From Verrucomicrobiota bacterium (GTDB lineage: Bacteria > Verrucomicrobiota > Verrucomicrobiae > Limisphaerales > UBA11358), in assembly GCA_014860005.1 (NCBI GenBank), contig JACZKP010000207.1, positions 1 to 55,318 on the forward strand: 55,318 nt of DNA. Direction: 5' to 3'. Position numbers and translations under genes: made by a program. Below are positions 36,226 through 45,403 of the stretch, one piece after another (the stretch's first letter is position 1; the number at the start of each line of letters is the position of its first letter). The notes under the pieces are model-generated. The model worked only from the letters and a program-made list of their open reading frames with translations, did no database searches and was not told the origin of the DNA.

Positions 36226-37317
36226 ATGAAAACTCGAATGACGTCGCAAACACTGGCCCTGCTGGCCGGTTGCGTCCTGGCCACCACGGCGGCGGCCCAG
36301 GAAACCAAACTCAAGATCGGTGATCCCGCGCCGAAACTGCAGGTCGGGAAATGGGTGCAGGGTGAACCCGTAAAAGGCTTCGATTCCGACAAAGTCTATA
36401 TCGTGGAATTCTGGGCCACATGGTGCGGTCCGTGCCGCGTGTCCATTCCGCATCTCAACGAACTCCACGAGCAGTTCAAGGACAAGGGCCTGGTCGTGAT
36501 CGGTCAGGACGTCTGGGAACGCGATGAATCGCTCGTCGAACCGTTCATCAAGAAGATGGGCGACCAGATGACGTATCGCGTGGCGCTCGACGACAAGAGC
36601 AAGGAGGAGAAAGGCGCCATGGCTGCGACATGGATGGAAGCCGCCGGCCAGAACGGCATTCCCGCCTCGTTCGTGGTCAACAAACAGGGGAAGATTGCCT
36701 GGATCGGTCATCCGATGTCACTCAAGGCAAAGTTGATTGAGGACGTACTTGCGAATCGTTACGACCTCGCCAAGGCGGCGGCGGAACATGCGGAACAGGA
36801 ACGCAACAAGGAGAAACAGATGGAACTTTCGCGCAAATTGAGCATGAGCTTCCGGAATCAAGACTGGGACGAGGCCGAGAAGGTGGTCGCTGAACTCGAG
36901 AAAATCATCCCCGAAGCCGCGCGCAGCGGACTGGGCATGGTGCGCTTCCAGATTCTGGCCAGCCGCAAGGACTACGACGGTGCCTACAAGCTCGCCAACA
37001 GCATCAGTGAGGCGGACCTCGACAACGCCATGCTGCAAAACCAAATCGCCTGGACTATCGCCACCAAGCCTGAGTTGGAAAAGCGCGATCTCGCGCTGGC
37101 CGAAAAGATTGCCGAGCGCGGCGTCAAAGCCTCCAAAGGCAAGAACCCGAACATCCTCGACACCCTGGCCCGCGTACAGTTCATGAACGGCAAGCAGGCG
37201 GAAGCCGTCAAGACGGAGCAAAAGGCCATGGACCTCGCGGAAGGGGAAGCGAAGGAACAATTCGCGAAGTTCCTGGCGAGCTACAAGGAAGGCAAATTGC
37301 CCGACGTGGATGAGTAA
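36226..37317 (+). CDS. Exported thioredoxin-like protein with TPR-like tail
   Basis: A 363-residue protein with a signal peptide ending near TTAAAQE. The TlpA/AhpC-type thioredoxin domain (about residues 25-175) has the active site WATWCGPCR and the cis-proline region NGIPASFVVNKQGKIAWIGH. The C-terminal half (about 190-363) is helical and resembles tetratricopeptide repeats. It is probably a periplasmic thiol-disulfide reductase attached to a binding scaffold. A lipoprotein gene follows in the same direction after 132 bases. Confidence 0.88.
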   Translation: MKTRMTSQTLALLAGCVLATTAAAQETKLKIGDPAPKLQVGKWVQGEPVKGFDSDKVYIVEFWATWCGPCRVSIPHLNELHEQFKDKGLVVIGQDVWERDESLVEPFIKKMGDQMTYRVALDDKSKEEKGAMAATWMEAAGQNGIPASFVVNKQGKIAWIGHPMSLKAKLIEDVLANRYDLAKAAAEHAEQERNKEKQMELSRKLSMSFRNQDWDEAEKVVAELEKIIPEAARSGLGMVRFQILASRKDYDGAYKLANSISEADLDNAMLQNQIAWTIATKPELEKRDLALAEKIAERGVKASKGKNPNILDTLARVQFMNGKQAEAVKTEQKAMDLAEGEAKEQFAKFLASYKEGKLPDVDE

Positions 37318-37449
37318 AGCAGAAACCACGGATTGAAGCAGGCTTGGTCCTGATGGCTTGGTTTGCTTGGGACAAACGGCGGCGTGCGGCATTCTGTTGG
37401 TCCGCACGAGTGGCCAAAGCTTTGCGATAAAATTCTGAACTGATGATTT

Positions 37450-38067
37450 ATGAAAAAACAAAAGCAATTTATCGGATCGTGGAAGATCGCCGCGACTGTG
37501 GCGCTCGCCGTCGGGCTGTTGAGCGCCTGCATTCCATCGGTCAATCCCTTCTACAGCGACAAGGACGTGGTCCACGACCCGCGCCTGATCGGTGAATGGC
37601 AGCCCCAAGAAGACTCCAAGGACACTGAAACTTGGAAATTCGAGCCAGCAGAAGCCAAGGCCTACAAACTCACCGTCACGGAGGAGGAAGGCCGCCAGGG
37701 AGAATTCACCGCGCACCTGTTCAAACTCAAGCAGCAACTGTTCTTGGATCTCATTCCCACTGAGTGCAAGTACGCCACGAATGAAGCGAGTTTGGTGGCG
37801 GCTTCCATGATCCCCGGCCACTTGTTGGTGCGCGTGACGCAGATCGAACCGGAACTCAAGCTCGCGCTGTTTGACTTCGATTGGCTGGAGAAACATCTCA
37901 AAGCCAATCCAAAAACCCTGGCGCATCGTGCCGCGGGTGACACCCTCGTGCTCACGGCCTCGACGCGCGATCTGCAACGTTTCGTGCTCAAGCACCTCGG
38001 TGAGGATGAGTTGTTTGAATCCCCGAGTGTCATGACCCGGAAGACTGGCGGCCCGACCGGGCCGTAA
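37450..38067 (+). CDS. Hypothetical lipoprotein
   Basis: A 205-residue lipoprotein: MKKQKQFIGSWKIAATVALA leads to the lipobox LLSAC. The mature part begins IPSVNPFYSDKDVVHDPRLI and GEWQPQEDSK, resembling lipocalin-like sequences in which a tryptophan follows an L-G-x-W pattern. It is probably anchored in the envelope; the function is unknown. It is downstream of the thioredoxin-TPR gene in the same direction. Confidence 0.82.
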   Translation: MKKQKQFIGSWKIAATVALAVGLLSACIPSVNPFYSDKDVVHDPRLIGEWQPQEDSKDTETWKFEPAEAKAYKLTVTEEEGRQGEFTAHLFKLKQQLFLDLIPTECKYATNEASLVAASMIPGHLLVRVTQIEPELKLALFDFDWLEKHLKANPKTLAHRAAGDTLVLTASTRDLQRFVLKHLGEDELFESPSVMTRKTGGPTGP

Positions 38068-38100
38068 GACGGTTGTGGCGAGCCGCCGCGGCCGTCCCGA

Positions 38101-39891
38101 TCAATCCACGAATTCCAGCACGCCGAATTTCTCCGGCACGTGAAAACTGCCGGTCAACGTCGGATTCCACGCAAGGAACGCATTGTTGGCGCGGTCGCAC
38201 CGGAAGAAATTCAACCGCCATTGTGTGCCGGCCTGTGGTTTGATGGAAGCGAGTGATTTGAGCGGAATGCGCATTTCACAGGTCCAACGTCTGGTTTTCT
38301 TGTCCACCTTGACGGCGGATTGGAAGCCGCTGCTCCAGGCAAAGTCACGAGTGGGCAGATCCAACAGCAGGTCCAGTCTCTCATTGGTGGGCGCGACCTG
38401 AAATTCGGTGTAGCGCCGCAGGTTGGCGGGATCGCTGGCGATGAAGACTTCCACCACGTCCCGGTCCCAAAGACTCACACCCTTCTCGCTCATGTTGAAG
38501 CGCTCGCCTTCCGTCAGCGGCGGATCGAACACGGTGAGCTTCGTGTAAGGCACTTCGTAGGCGAGGTAGAGGTATTCACTGGACCACAGTACGCGCACAG
38601 CGGTGGCGAGTTCGGGGCGCGCTGAAGAATCGCCGGTCGTGTATTCGAGCCACACCGGTTTCGTCGTCTGCCAGACCGGCTTATCCAGTTCGCCGTTTGG
38701 CTCGAAATCCTGGCTGATTTGTCGCGCGCGAACTACAGGCAAAGGCAGCGAGCGCGCGAGAACCTTGCGGGCGTTGTCGAAGTAAATCTTCCGCAGGACA
38801 GGCGCAGGCAGACCGATTGAACTGATTGGCCAGTCGCCTTGAATCTGCGTCATGTGTGGCCAGTTCTGGTCGTAGGTTTCGAGCCAGCGCCAGTGCTTGG
38901 TGAAAAACACTTCCGCGTCGGCGTCCGTGGGCGGAGGCTCATTGCCGGTGCTACCGAGGATGAGCTTGTTATAGACCATGAAATCGGTCGCAAAGAGAAT
39001 CCGGTCCTGATGCTTCTCGAACAGATGCCTCACCCTGTCGGGCGGATGCCGCCCAATCTCAGGAATGCGCGCCGCGAGATCGGCCATCATGTTGGGATAG
39101 CGGGTCAACGATTGGTCCACCCATTCGAGGTCCTCGGCGTTGTTGGCAAAGTGGACGCAGACAAACGTGGTTTTGGGATGGCGGGCAATCACCCGGTTCA
39201 GGGCTTCGAGCAGTTCCATGCGCGGCAGGTATTTGTTGGTATCGCCAAACCACCAGTTTGGGTGGTCGCCCAGTTCCTTCCAGCGTTCGTTCTGTGGATT
39301 ATACGGTTCCCAGAACGCCTTGGGATCGGCCACGTGAATGGACACCGGCATATTCAATTCGCCGCAGCGCTGCCACATCGGGTCGAGCTTGGGATCGTCA
39401 ATCTTGACGGCTTTGCCGGTGCGATCGCGCACGGTGAGGCCGAGCCGTTTGTATTCCTTGAACCCGGCCGCACCGAGGCGATGACCTTCTTCAATCTGTT
39501 TCACCGCGCGTTCGGCGAAATCCGGCTCGTCCCAGCCCCGGTAGTCGAGGTTCATGTAGTGTAGAAACCGCCCCGGAAACAGTGTGTCCATGAGCGCCTT
39601 GTTTCGCTCGAAATCGGAAGGTTGATCCGCCTTGGCGCGCGTGACCGTGCCGCCGCTGAGGTTTACGGCGATGCCCACGCCGACCGCGTCCATGATCTTG
39701 ATTGCGCGGGTCACATGCTGGGTCGTGGCATTGATGTGCTGGTGCAGATCAATGAGGCGATGCTCCGCACGCCAGGAATCGGCCTGCCGCTGAACTTCGG
39801 TGACACCGCCATTTGCGGTCAAAGCCGGAGAGACCAGAGCGGGCGACGCAATGATAGACAACAGGACGCAGGCGGCGCGTGTTCTGGCCAT
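38101..39891 (-). CDS. Amidohydrolase with CBM9-like C-terminal domain
   Basis: A 596-residue exported protein: signal peptide MARTRAACVLLSIIASPALV, then an amidohydrolase-2 TIM barrel with the metal pair HQH in LIDLHQHINATTQH, the histidine in MPVSIHVADP and the late aspartate region ILFATDFMVYNKL. From about residue 390 on (QDFEPNGELDKPVWQTTKPV) a CBM9/DOMON-like beta domain follows, with LYLAYEVPYTKL and WDRDVVEVFIASD. It is likely a periplasmic or outer-face hydrolase with a carbohydrate-binding tail. The open frame extends upstream to 40077, but that part is palindromic repeat F, so the signal peptide start is chosen. Confidence 0.87.
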   Translation of the reverse strand: MARTRAACVLLSIIASPALVSPALTANGGVTEVQRQADSWRAEHRLIDLHQHINATTQHVTRAIKIMDAVGVGIAVNLSGGTVTRAKADQPSDFERNKALMDTLFPGRFLHYMNLDYRGWDEPDFAERAVKQIEEGHRLGAAGFKEYKRLGLTVRDRTGKAVKIDDPKLDPMWQRCGELNMPVSIHVADPKAFWEPYNPQNERWKELGDHPNWWFGDTNKYLPRMELLEALNRVIARHPKTTFVCVHFANNAEDLEWVDQSLTRYPNMMADLAARIPEIGRHPPDRVRHLFEKHQDRILFATDFMVYNKLILGSTGNEPPPTDADAEVFFTKHWRWLETYDQNWPHMTQIQGDWPISSIGLPAPVLRKIYFDNARKVLARSLPLPVVRARQISQDFEPNGELDKPVWQTTKPVWLEYTTGDSSARPELATAVRVLWSSEYLYLAYEVPYTKLTVFDPPLTEGERFNMSEKGVSLWDRDVVEVFIASDPANLRRYTEFQVAPTNERLDLLLDLPTRDFAWSSGFQSAVKVDKKTRRWTCEMRIPLKSLASIKPQAGTQWRLNFFRCDRANNAFLAWNPTLTGSFHVPEKFGVLEFVD

Positions 39892-39914
39892 GCCGTTCCG
39901 AATTGCGCGGCAGC

Positions 39915-39998
39915 GTCTTGGAGTGCGCCAGCCCTCTGGCGCGGTTGGCAGGTTGGCAGGCCGATCGAAAGCGCCAGAGGGCTGGCGCACTCCAAGAC
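39915..39998. repeat. Palindromic element F
   Basis: Perfect 28-base inverted arms (39915-39942 and 39971-39998) separated by 28 bases. Each arm begins GTCTTGGAGTGCGCCAGCCC. It sits between the amidohydrolase and the PIG-L deacetylase gene, immediately upstream of the amidohydrolase start, and would form a very stable RNA hairpin in the leader. Confidence 0.92.
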
Positions 39999-40073
39999 CT
40001 TGCGGTGTTGCGAGCGGTTCCACAGAGCAATCCACTGTTTCTTTCATGCGCTGAGTTCGGGGTTTCGCGCTGT

Positions 40074-41006
40074 TCAATCAAAGAAAGGAAACAACTTTCT
40101 GAGTTGCGCCTTGTCCGGTTGCGCGCCGTATTCGCATAGTTCGAACCCTTCGGCGTGCTTGACCGCCGCCGCCTTGTCCGCCGGATACCAGTCGGCGAGT
40201 TGTGCGCGGAAACGATCCGCGATCCCTTGGTTGCGCCGGGAAAAGCCATCACGTACCTGTTGATGCCGCGCCTTCTGTTTCGCTGGTTCGCTGGGAATCA
40301 GGTCCGCCGAACCATTTGCGCCGCCTTCGTAAAACTGCGATTCCATCACGCCAAGCGCGTCGAGTTTCTTCTCCATCACCGCGTCCACCGACACCATGAC
40401 GTCCGGTTTGAATGGGTTTGGCTTTTGAAAGCGGTCGGGAAAATAGAAGAACGCGGGATTCTTCTTCATCGCCGGCACGTCGGGACAGAAGAATGGGACG
40501 GTGACCATGTAAGCCGCGTCCTGCACCAGCACGCCGGTGTAACGATGATCAGGGTGATAATCATTTGGGCGATGAGCGATAACCACGTCCGCCTTCCATT
40601 GGCGGATGAGCTTGGTGATCATGCGGCGGTTCTCGAGCGTCGGCAGCAATTCACCATCGTGAATGTCGAGCACCACTCCTTGAATTCCGAGAATCTTGTG
40701 CGCTTCGGCCACTTCCGCTCGCCGGCGTTGGGCCAGCGGTCCGCCCGCTTCGCGCCAGTGTCCGATATCACCGTTGGTCACGGAGACGAACAGCACGTGA
40801 TGTCCGCGCTTGGCCCACAACATCGCCGTGCCGCCGGCTTGGATCTCGCAATCATCCGGGTGCGCGCCGAAGCAGATGATGCGCAATTTGCCGTCGTCCG
40901 GCGGCATGGTGACGCCCTCGATGCCCGATACCGCGCCGCACCAGCCAGCGACCGCTGAGAGATGAAGTCCAACCAATAATGCCAACCAGTTTCTTGAGAG
41001 TTTCAT
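40074..41006 (-). CDS. PIG-L family deacetylase
   Basis: A 310-residue exported protein with signal peptide MKLSRNWLALLVGLHLSAVA. The zinc motif AHPDD is visible in IICFGAHPDDCEIQAGG, with the third ligand in HRPNDYHPDHRYTG. PIG-L enzymes remove acetyl groups from N-acetylglucosamine-containing or similar amides. The start at 41006 is chosen because of the signal peptide; the frame is open upstream to 41099. It lies upstream of the amidohydrolase on the same strand. Confidence 0.9.
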   Translation of the reverse strand: MKLSRNWLALLVGLHLSAVAGWCGAVSGIEGVTMPPDDGKLRIICFGAHPDDCEIQAGGTAMLWAKRGHHVLFVSVTNGDIGHWREAGGPLAQRRRAEVAEAHKILGIQGVVLDIHDGELLPTLENRRMITKLIRQWKADVVIAHRPNDYHPDHRYTGVLVQDAAYMVTVPFFCPDVPAMKKNPAFFYFPDRFQKPNPFKPDVMVSVDAVMEKKLDALGVMESQFYEGGANGSADLIPSEPAKQKARHQQVRDGFSRRNQGIADRFRAQLADWYPADKAAAVKHAEGFELCEYGAQPDKAQLRKLFPFFD

Positions 41007-41214
41007 AGAGTTTGAGATTGTAAGTTCAATCGTGCATTGCTTGACCGCAGCTTCGGCGATGCGAAAGCAGATTACCAGCCTCTTTGCCGGGCGCGTCAAA
41101 GTAAAAATTGCCGGGATGCGTCTTGTGCCTGCCCCAACTGGTTTTTGGTAGTGCCCAACCTCCGACTGTGCTAACCCTGATCGTAAATCGAAAAACTCTC
41201 GAACCCGCGAACCA

Positions 41215-42207
41215 ATGAAAGCCGCCTACATCACCCGCACTGGGCCACCGGACGTCATCACGTACGGCGATTTGCCCACTCCCAAACCCGGTCCCACCGA
41301 ATGCCTAATCAAAGTTGAGGCGGTGGACGTGAACCCGATTGATACCTACATCCGTAGCGGCATGGTGCCGTTGAAAGCCGCCTTTCCGTTCATTCTCGGC
41401 TGCGACCTTGCGGGAACCGTCGTTGAAACTGGCAGGCAAGTGAAGAACTTCCGGCCCGGCGACCGTGTGTGGGCTACTAATCAGGGCCTCGCCGGAAGGC
41501 AGGGCACTTTCTCTGAATTCGCCGTGGTGGATGAGATCTGGCTGCAGGCCACGCCGGCGAATGTGAAGGACGAGGACGCTGTGGCGATGTCGCTCGTAGG
41601 CGTGACGGCGCATCTCGGATTGTTCCGCGACGCAAAGCTCAAGGCGGATGAAGTTCTGTTTGTGAACGGTGGCACGGGCGGTGTTGGCGCGGCGGTGGTG
41701 CAGATGGCGAAATTCACCGGAGCCCGCGTCATCGCCACCGGCGGCAGCGATGAGAAAGTCAGAATCTGCCGCGAACTCGGCGCCGACCTCGCGCTCAATT
41801 ACAAAACACAGGACGTGGACGCCGCCATCAAGGAATTTGCGCCCAATGGTGTCAACGTCTGGTGGGAGACGTTGCGCGAACCGGATTTCGCGCGGACGAT
41901 TCCGTTGCTGGCCATGCGCGGGCGGATGGTGGTCATGGCCGGACGCGACGCGAAGCCCGCGTTTCCAGTCGGCCCGTTTTACGTGAAGGATTGTTCCCTG
42001 TTCGGTTTTGCCATGTTCAACGCCCCCGCCGAACAGCAACGCGCCGCGGCTGCGGACATTAACCGCTGGCTGGCCGAAGGCAAACTGAGAGCGCGCATTG
42101 ACCGCGTGTTGCCCCTGTCGGAAGCTGCGGCGGCACATCGCCTGCAGGAGGAAAGCACGATCCATAAGTCCGGCGCGCTGGCGGGGAAGATTGTGCTCAA
42201 GCCGTGA
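41215..42207 (+). CDS. NADPH:quinone oxidoreductase-like MDR enzyme
   Basis: A 330-residue zinc-free medium-chain dehydrogenase/reductase of the zeta-crystallin type. The N-terminal part has VNPIDTYIRSGM and FILGCDLAGTVVETG; the nucleotide-binding Rossmann motif is VNGGTGGVGAAVVQMAKFTG. The C-terminus ends ESTIHKSGALAGKIVLKP. It reduces quinones or enone-like compounds with NADPH. It stands alone, convergent with the EEP hydrolase gene. Confidence 0.9.
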   Translation: MKAAYITRTGPPDVITYGDLPTPKPGPTECLIKVEAVDVNPIDTYIRSGMVPLKAAFPFILGCDLAGTVVETGRQVKNFRPGDRVWATNQGLAGRQGTFSEFAVVDEIWLQATPANVKDEDAVAMSLVGVTAHLGLFRDAKLKADEVLFVNGGTGGVGAAVVQMAKFTGARVIATGGSDEKVRICRELGADLALNYKTQDVDAAIKEFAPNGVNVWWETLREPDFARTIPLLAMRGRMVVMAGRDAKPAFPVGPFYVKDCSLFGFAMFNAPAEQQRAAAADINRWLAEGKLRARIDRVLPLSEAAAAHRLQEESTIHKSGALAGKIVLKP

Positions 42208-42280
42208 ATGCCTGGTGAAGCCGGCGATCCCGCTCGTTAACTGCAACTGCATTCTTGGAGTACCAGGGCATAGAGGCGAT

Positions 42281-43234
42281 TCAATCCACCGCCAATTCCA
42301 CCACCAAAGGCAGGTGATCCGAACCGACTTTTGATCCAACCGACCGGCCAACAACACGCAGATCCTGCGAGAGCAGGCAGTGGTCAATGGCAATCCGGAG
42401 CGGATACAGACTTGCGGGCCAGGTCGTCTGCCAGCCAAAGCCTCGCGCGCTGTCTTTCAAGCCTGTCCCGCGAAGCAGTTTCTGAAAATGCGGCGACCAA
42501 GGCGTGACATTCAGGTCGCCCAGGAGAATGACCGAACCGCCCCGCGCGGCGAGGAACTCAGGGATGGCTTCGAGTTGTTGATTCCGCAGGCGTGAGTTTT
42601 CACGGTTCGCCGGCGGAAGCGGATGAGTTCCAAGAATCCGGAGGGTTCGGTCGGCAAAACGGAATTCCGCCGTCACACTCGGCACTTCGGCTTCCCCGAG
42701 TTCCACGATCTCGGCATTCTCCAGCGGGAGTTTGCTCAACAGGGCAATGCCGAAATTATCCTCGCGCGGCTCCTGGCAGACGTGCGGATACCGGGTAAGC
42801 ACGGCGTCCAGGCGGTTCATCCACTCGTGATTCACCTCCAGCAGCACCACCAGGTCTGGGTCGCACTCGCGAATGAGATTCTCGACGAGGTCGTAACGGC
42901 GGTTTTCGGTATCCACGTTGAGCAGCAAAACGCGCAAGGTTTGGCCGGCGGCCGGCACCGCCGCGCGTCCGGTGAAACAGTACGGCACAACCACCGCACC
43001 ATTGAGGATTGCGAAGACACTGAACACACCCGCGACGGTAAGTTTCCGTTTGATGGCAAAACCGATGGCAAGCAGGAGCAACCCGGCCAGATATTGAAAC
43101 CGGAAATGCGTCGTCAGGTCGAAACCCCACCATATCCGGCCCAGAAAGGCCGTGAGCGTGAGCAGGCACAACAGCCCGCCCGCGGCCGTCAGCAGTCCCT
43201 CGAAGTTTACTTTGAGTCGAAAGAATTTTGTCAT
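42281..43234 (-). CDS. Membrane-anchored endonuclease/exonuclease/phosphatase (EEP) family protein
   Basis: A 317-residue protein with three N-terminal membrane segments (about residues 12-90) followed by an EEP domain: VLLLNVDTENRRYD, then DLVVLLEVNHEW (catalytic glutamate), ILGTHPLPP, SVILLGDLNVTPWSPHF and the final GSDHLPLVVELAV. Relatives cleave nucleic acids or phosphodiesters; many membrane forms have unknown substrates. It is the last gene downstream of the oppABC genes on the same strand, 39 bases after oppC. Confidence 0.9.
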   Translation of the reverse strand: MTKFFRLKVNFEGLLTAAGGLLCLLTLTAFLGRIWWGFDLTTHFRFQYLAGLLLLAIGFAIKRKLTVAGVFSVFAILNGAVVVPYCFTGRAAVPAAGQTLRVLLLNVDTENRRYDLVENLIRECDPDLVVLLEVNHEWMNRLDAVLTRYPHVCQEPREDNFGIALLSKLPLENAEIVELGEAEVPSVTAEFRFADRTLRILGTHPLPPANRENSRLRNQQLEAIPEFLAARGGSVILLGDLNVTPWSPHFQKLLRGTGLKDSARGFGWQTTWPASLYPLRIAIDHCLLSQDLRVVGRSVGSKVGSDHLPLVVELAVD

Positions 43235-43273
43235 GCTTGTCGCAAGGTTTGATGAACGCCAGCCTCACTTGGA

Positions 43274-44182
43274 TCAACCCCCGCTCCGCACGTCCCACGC
43301 ATCGCGCAAGCCGTCGCCGAGGAAGTTGAGCGCAAGCAGGGTTGAAACCAGCACGCCGCCCGGGAAAACAATCAGCCACCAGTAAATGCGGATGGGATTC
43401 ATCTGGTCGGCGCCCTCGGCAATGAGCGAACCCCAACTCGCCATCGGCGGTTGAATGCCCAGGCCGAGATAACTCAGGAAGGATTCGTATAGAATGATGG
43501 CAGGCACCGTCAGGGTGAGATAGACGATCACCACGCCCAGCACGTTGGGGATGATGTGTCGCGCCAGAATGTGCCGCGGTCCGGCGCCGAGCGCGCGGCT
43601 CGCGTCCACAAACTGCCGCGCCCGCAGCGAAAGCACCTGGCCGCGCACGATACGCGCCATCGTCAGCCACGATACTGCGCCCAGTCCAATGAAGAGGAAT
43701 ATGAGTCGTGTGAGTCCGGCCAGCGCGCCCGAGCCGATTCCCTCCAACGTTTGTTTCAGCAGACCTTCCAGGGTGGTGATCAACACAATGACAAAGATGA
43801 TCGAAGGCAATGAATAGAGAATGTCCACGAAGCGCATCATCAGACTGTCCGTGCGCCCGCCAGTGTACCCGGCGATCGCGCCCCACAACACCCCTATGAC
43901 CAGGCTCACCCCGGCGCCAACGAGTCCCACCAGCAGCGAAATCTGCGCGCCATAAAGCACGCGGGAGAACAGGTCGCGACCGTGAACATCGGTACCGAAC
44001 CAGTAGCGAGCGCTGGGCGGCTGGAATTGATTGTCGGAAAGGGCGTTCGGGTCATGGGGTGAAACGAACGGCCAGATAAGCACCAGCAACATGACCATCA
44101 CCAGGAAACACGCACTGACGTTGGCAGGACGGTTTTTGTGGAATCGTCGCCAGGCGCGTTGGTTTGGAGTGAGACTTGTCAT
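43274..44182 (-). CDS. oppC: Peptide ABC transporter permease OppC/DppC
   Basis: A 302-residue inner-membrane permease with six membrane segments. The N-terminal OppC region (WPFVSPHDPNALSDNQF and FGTDVHGRDLFSRVLYG) and the coupling EAA loop (DASRALGAGPRHILARHIIP) are clear. It pairs with OppB to import peptides. It is separated from oppB by 300 bases filled with a palindromic repeat. No OppD/OppF ATPase genes follow, so the ATPases must be encoded elsewhere. Confidence 0.92.
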   Translation of the reverse strand: MTSLTPNQRAWRRFHKNRPANVSACFLVMVMLLVLIWPFVSPHDPNALSDNQFQPPSARYWFGTDVHGRDLFSRVLYGAQISLLVGLVGAGVSLVIGVLWGAIAGYTGGRTDSLMMRFVDILYSLPSIIFVIVLITTLEGLLKQTLEGIGSGALAGLTRLIFLFIGLGAVSWLTMARIVRGQVLSLRARQFVDASRALGAGPRHILARHIIPNVLGVVIVYLTLTVPAIILYESFLSYLGLGIQPPMASWGSLIAEGADQMNPIRIYWWLIVFPGGVLVSTLLALNFLGDGLRDAWDVRSGG

Positions 44183-44482
44183 CGGTACCGCGAGTTCAAA
44201 CCGTCCGGTGGAGTGGCGGGGGACGCGTGACAGATGGGAGCCGCCTGGCTATTGCGCGACTCTCCCTCACCCTTGATCCCTCTCCCGCTGGGAGAGGGAA
44301 ACCGCAACCGCGCGGTTTTGTTTGCGCCAAGGCCCTCAAGCAAAAGCCGCCCCAAGGTTTTCCCAGGGACTGCGAATGATCCTCCCTCTCCCAGCGGGTG
44401 AGGGCCGGGGTGAGGGAGAGCATTGCGACAACCAATCATGACCCAACTGTGGACCATCACATAATCAGAAAAGTTACTTTGC
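44183..44482. other. Gap between oppB and oppC filled by a repeat
   Basis: No gene is visible. Most of this 300-base gap is the inverted repeat at 44260-44420. Permease genes of this type usually lie only a few bases apart, so the repeat has probably pushed them apart. Confidence 0.75.
44260..44420. repeat. Palindromic element G (CCCTCTCCC type)
   Basis: Imperfect inverted arms 44260-44299 and 44381-44420, both built on TCCCTCTCCCGCTGGGAGAG and flanked by CTCTCCCTCACCC. The same sequence type frames element B inside the oppA frame (45487-45507 and 45733-45763). Confidence 0.85.
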
Positions 44483-45397
44483 TCACGCATACTTGACCCT
44501 CGGATCGAGCTGGGTATAGACGAAGTCCACGATCAGGTTCAGCACCACCAGCAGCGTGGCGTAGAGAATCACCAACCCCACCACCAGCGTGTAATCGCGA
44601 TTCAATGCGCCGTTCACCACGAACACGCCGAGGCCGGGAATCTGGAAAATTGTTTCGATGACGAACGAGCCGACCAGCAAATCGGCCAGCAGCGGACCGG
44701 CGTAGGAAACGACCGGCAGGACAGCGAGCCGGAACGCGTGTTTGAGCAAGAGCGCATTTTCGCCAAGACCTTTCGCGCGCGCCGCGGTGATGAACTCAGC
44801 CTGCATGGTGTTCAACATGCCTTCGCGCATCAGCCGCGCCACGCGACCGGAGAAATACAGTCCCAGCGCCATGACGGGCAGCACGGCGTGCCACGGCGAG
44901 GCCCACAACGCCACCGGCAACAGCCGCGATTGGATGGCCAGAAACATGATGAGCAACGGCGCAATTACGAATCCGGGAATGCAGACCATCAGGATCGCAA
45001 ACAAACTTCCCGCATAATCCTCCCAATGCCCCCGTCGAACCGCCGTCAGGTAACCCACGGGAATTCCCACCCCCATCGCAAAACCAAACGCCAGCATTCC
45101 CAGGAGCATCGAAACAGGCAGCCCCTGCGCGATGATGTCGCTGACCGTGTGATTGCGGTATTTGAGCGACGGGCCGAAATCGCCGCGCGCGAGGTCGGCG
45201 AGGTAGAGGAGGTATTGTTTCCAGATCGGCGCGTCGAGGTTGTATTTGGCCAGCAATTGCCGCTCGATTTCCGGCGACGCCGGTTTGCGTTCGCGATCGA
45301 AGGGTCCGCCGGGCGCCAGCCGCACGAGCACAAACGCCAGGAAGCTGATGACGAGCAGCAGCGGCACGAGCATGGCGAGGCGGCGGAGGAAGTACAT
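44483..45397 (-). CDS. oppB: Peptide ABC transporter permease OppB/DppB
   Basis: A 304-residue inner-membrane permease with six membrane segments, starting MYFLRRLAMLVPLLLVISFL and containing LAPGGPFDRERKPASPEIER, typical of OppB, and the coupling loop ARAKGLGENALLLKHAFRLA. It lies 6 bases after the end of the extended oppA frame, on the same strand. Confidence 0.92.
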   Translation of the reverse strand: MYFLRRLAMLVPLLLVISFLAFVLVRLAPGGPFDRERKPASPEIERQLLAKYNLDAPIWKQYLLYLADLARGDFGPSLKYRNHTVSDIIAQGLPVSMLLGMLAFGFAMGVGIPVGYLTAVRRGHWEDYAGSLFAILMVCIPGFVIAPLLIMFLAIQSRLLPVALWASPWHAVLPVMALGLYFSGRVARLMREGMLNTMQAEFITAARAKGLGENALLLKHAFRLAVLPVVSYAGPLLADLLVGSFVIETIFQIPGLGVFVVNGALNRDYTLVVGLVILYATLLVVLNLIVDFVYTQLDPRVKYA

Positions 45398-45403
45398 GGC
45401 TCG

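Noticed and set aside
42208..42280. Terminator between the convergent quinone reductase and EEP genes
   Set aside because: Only a short imperfect TGCCTGGT/ACCAGGGCA pair with a long loop and no T run is visible.
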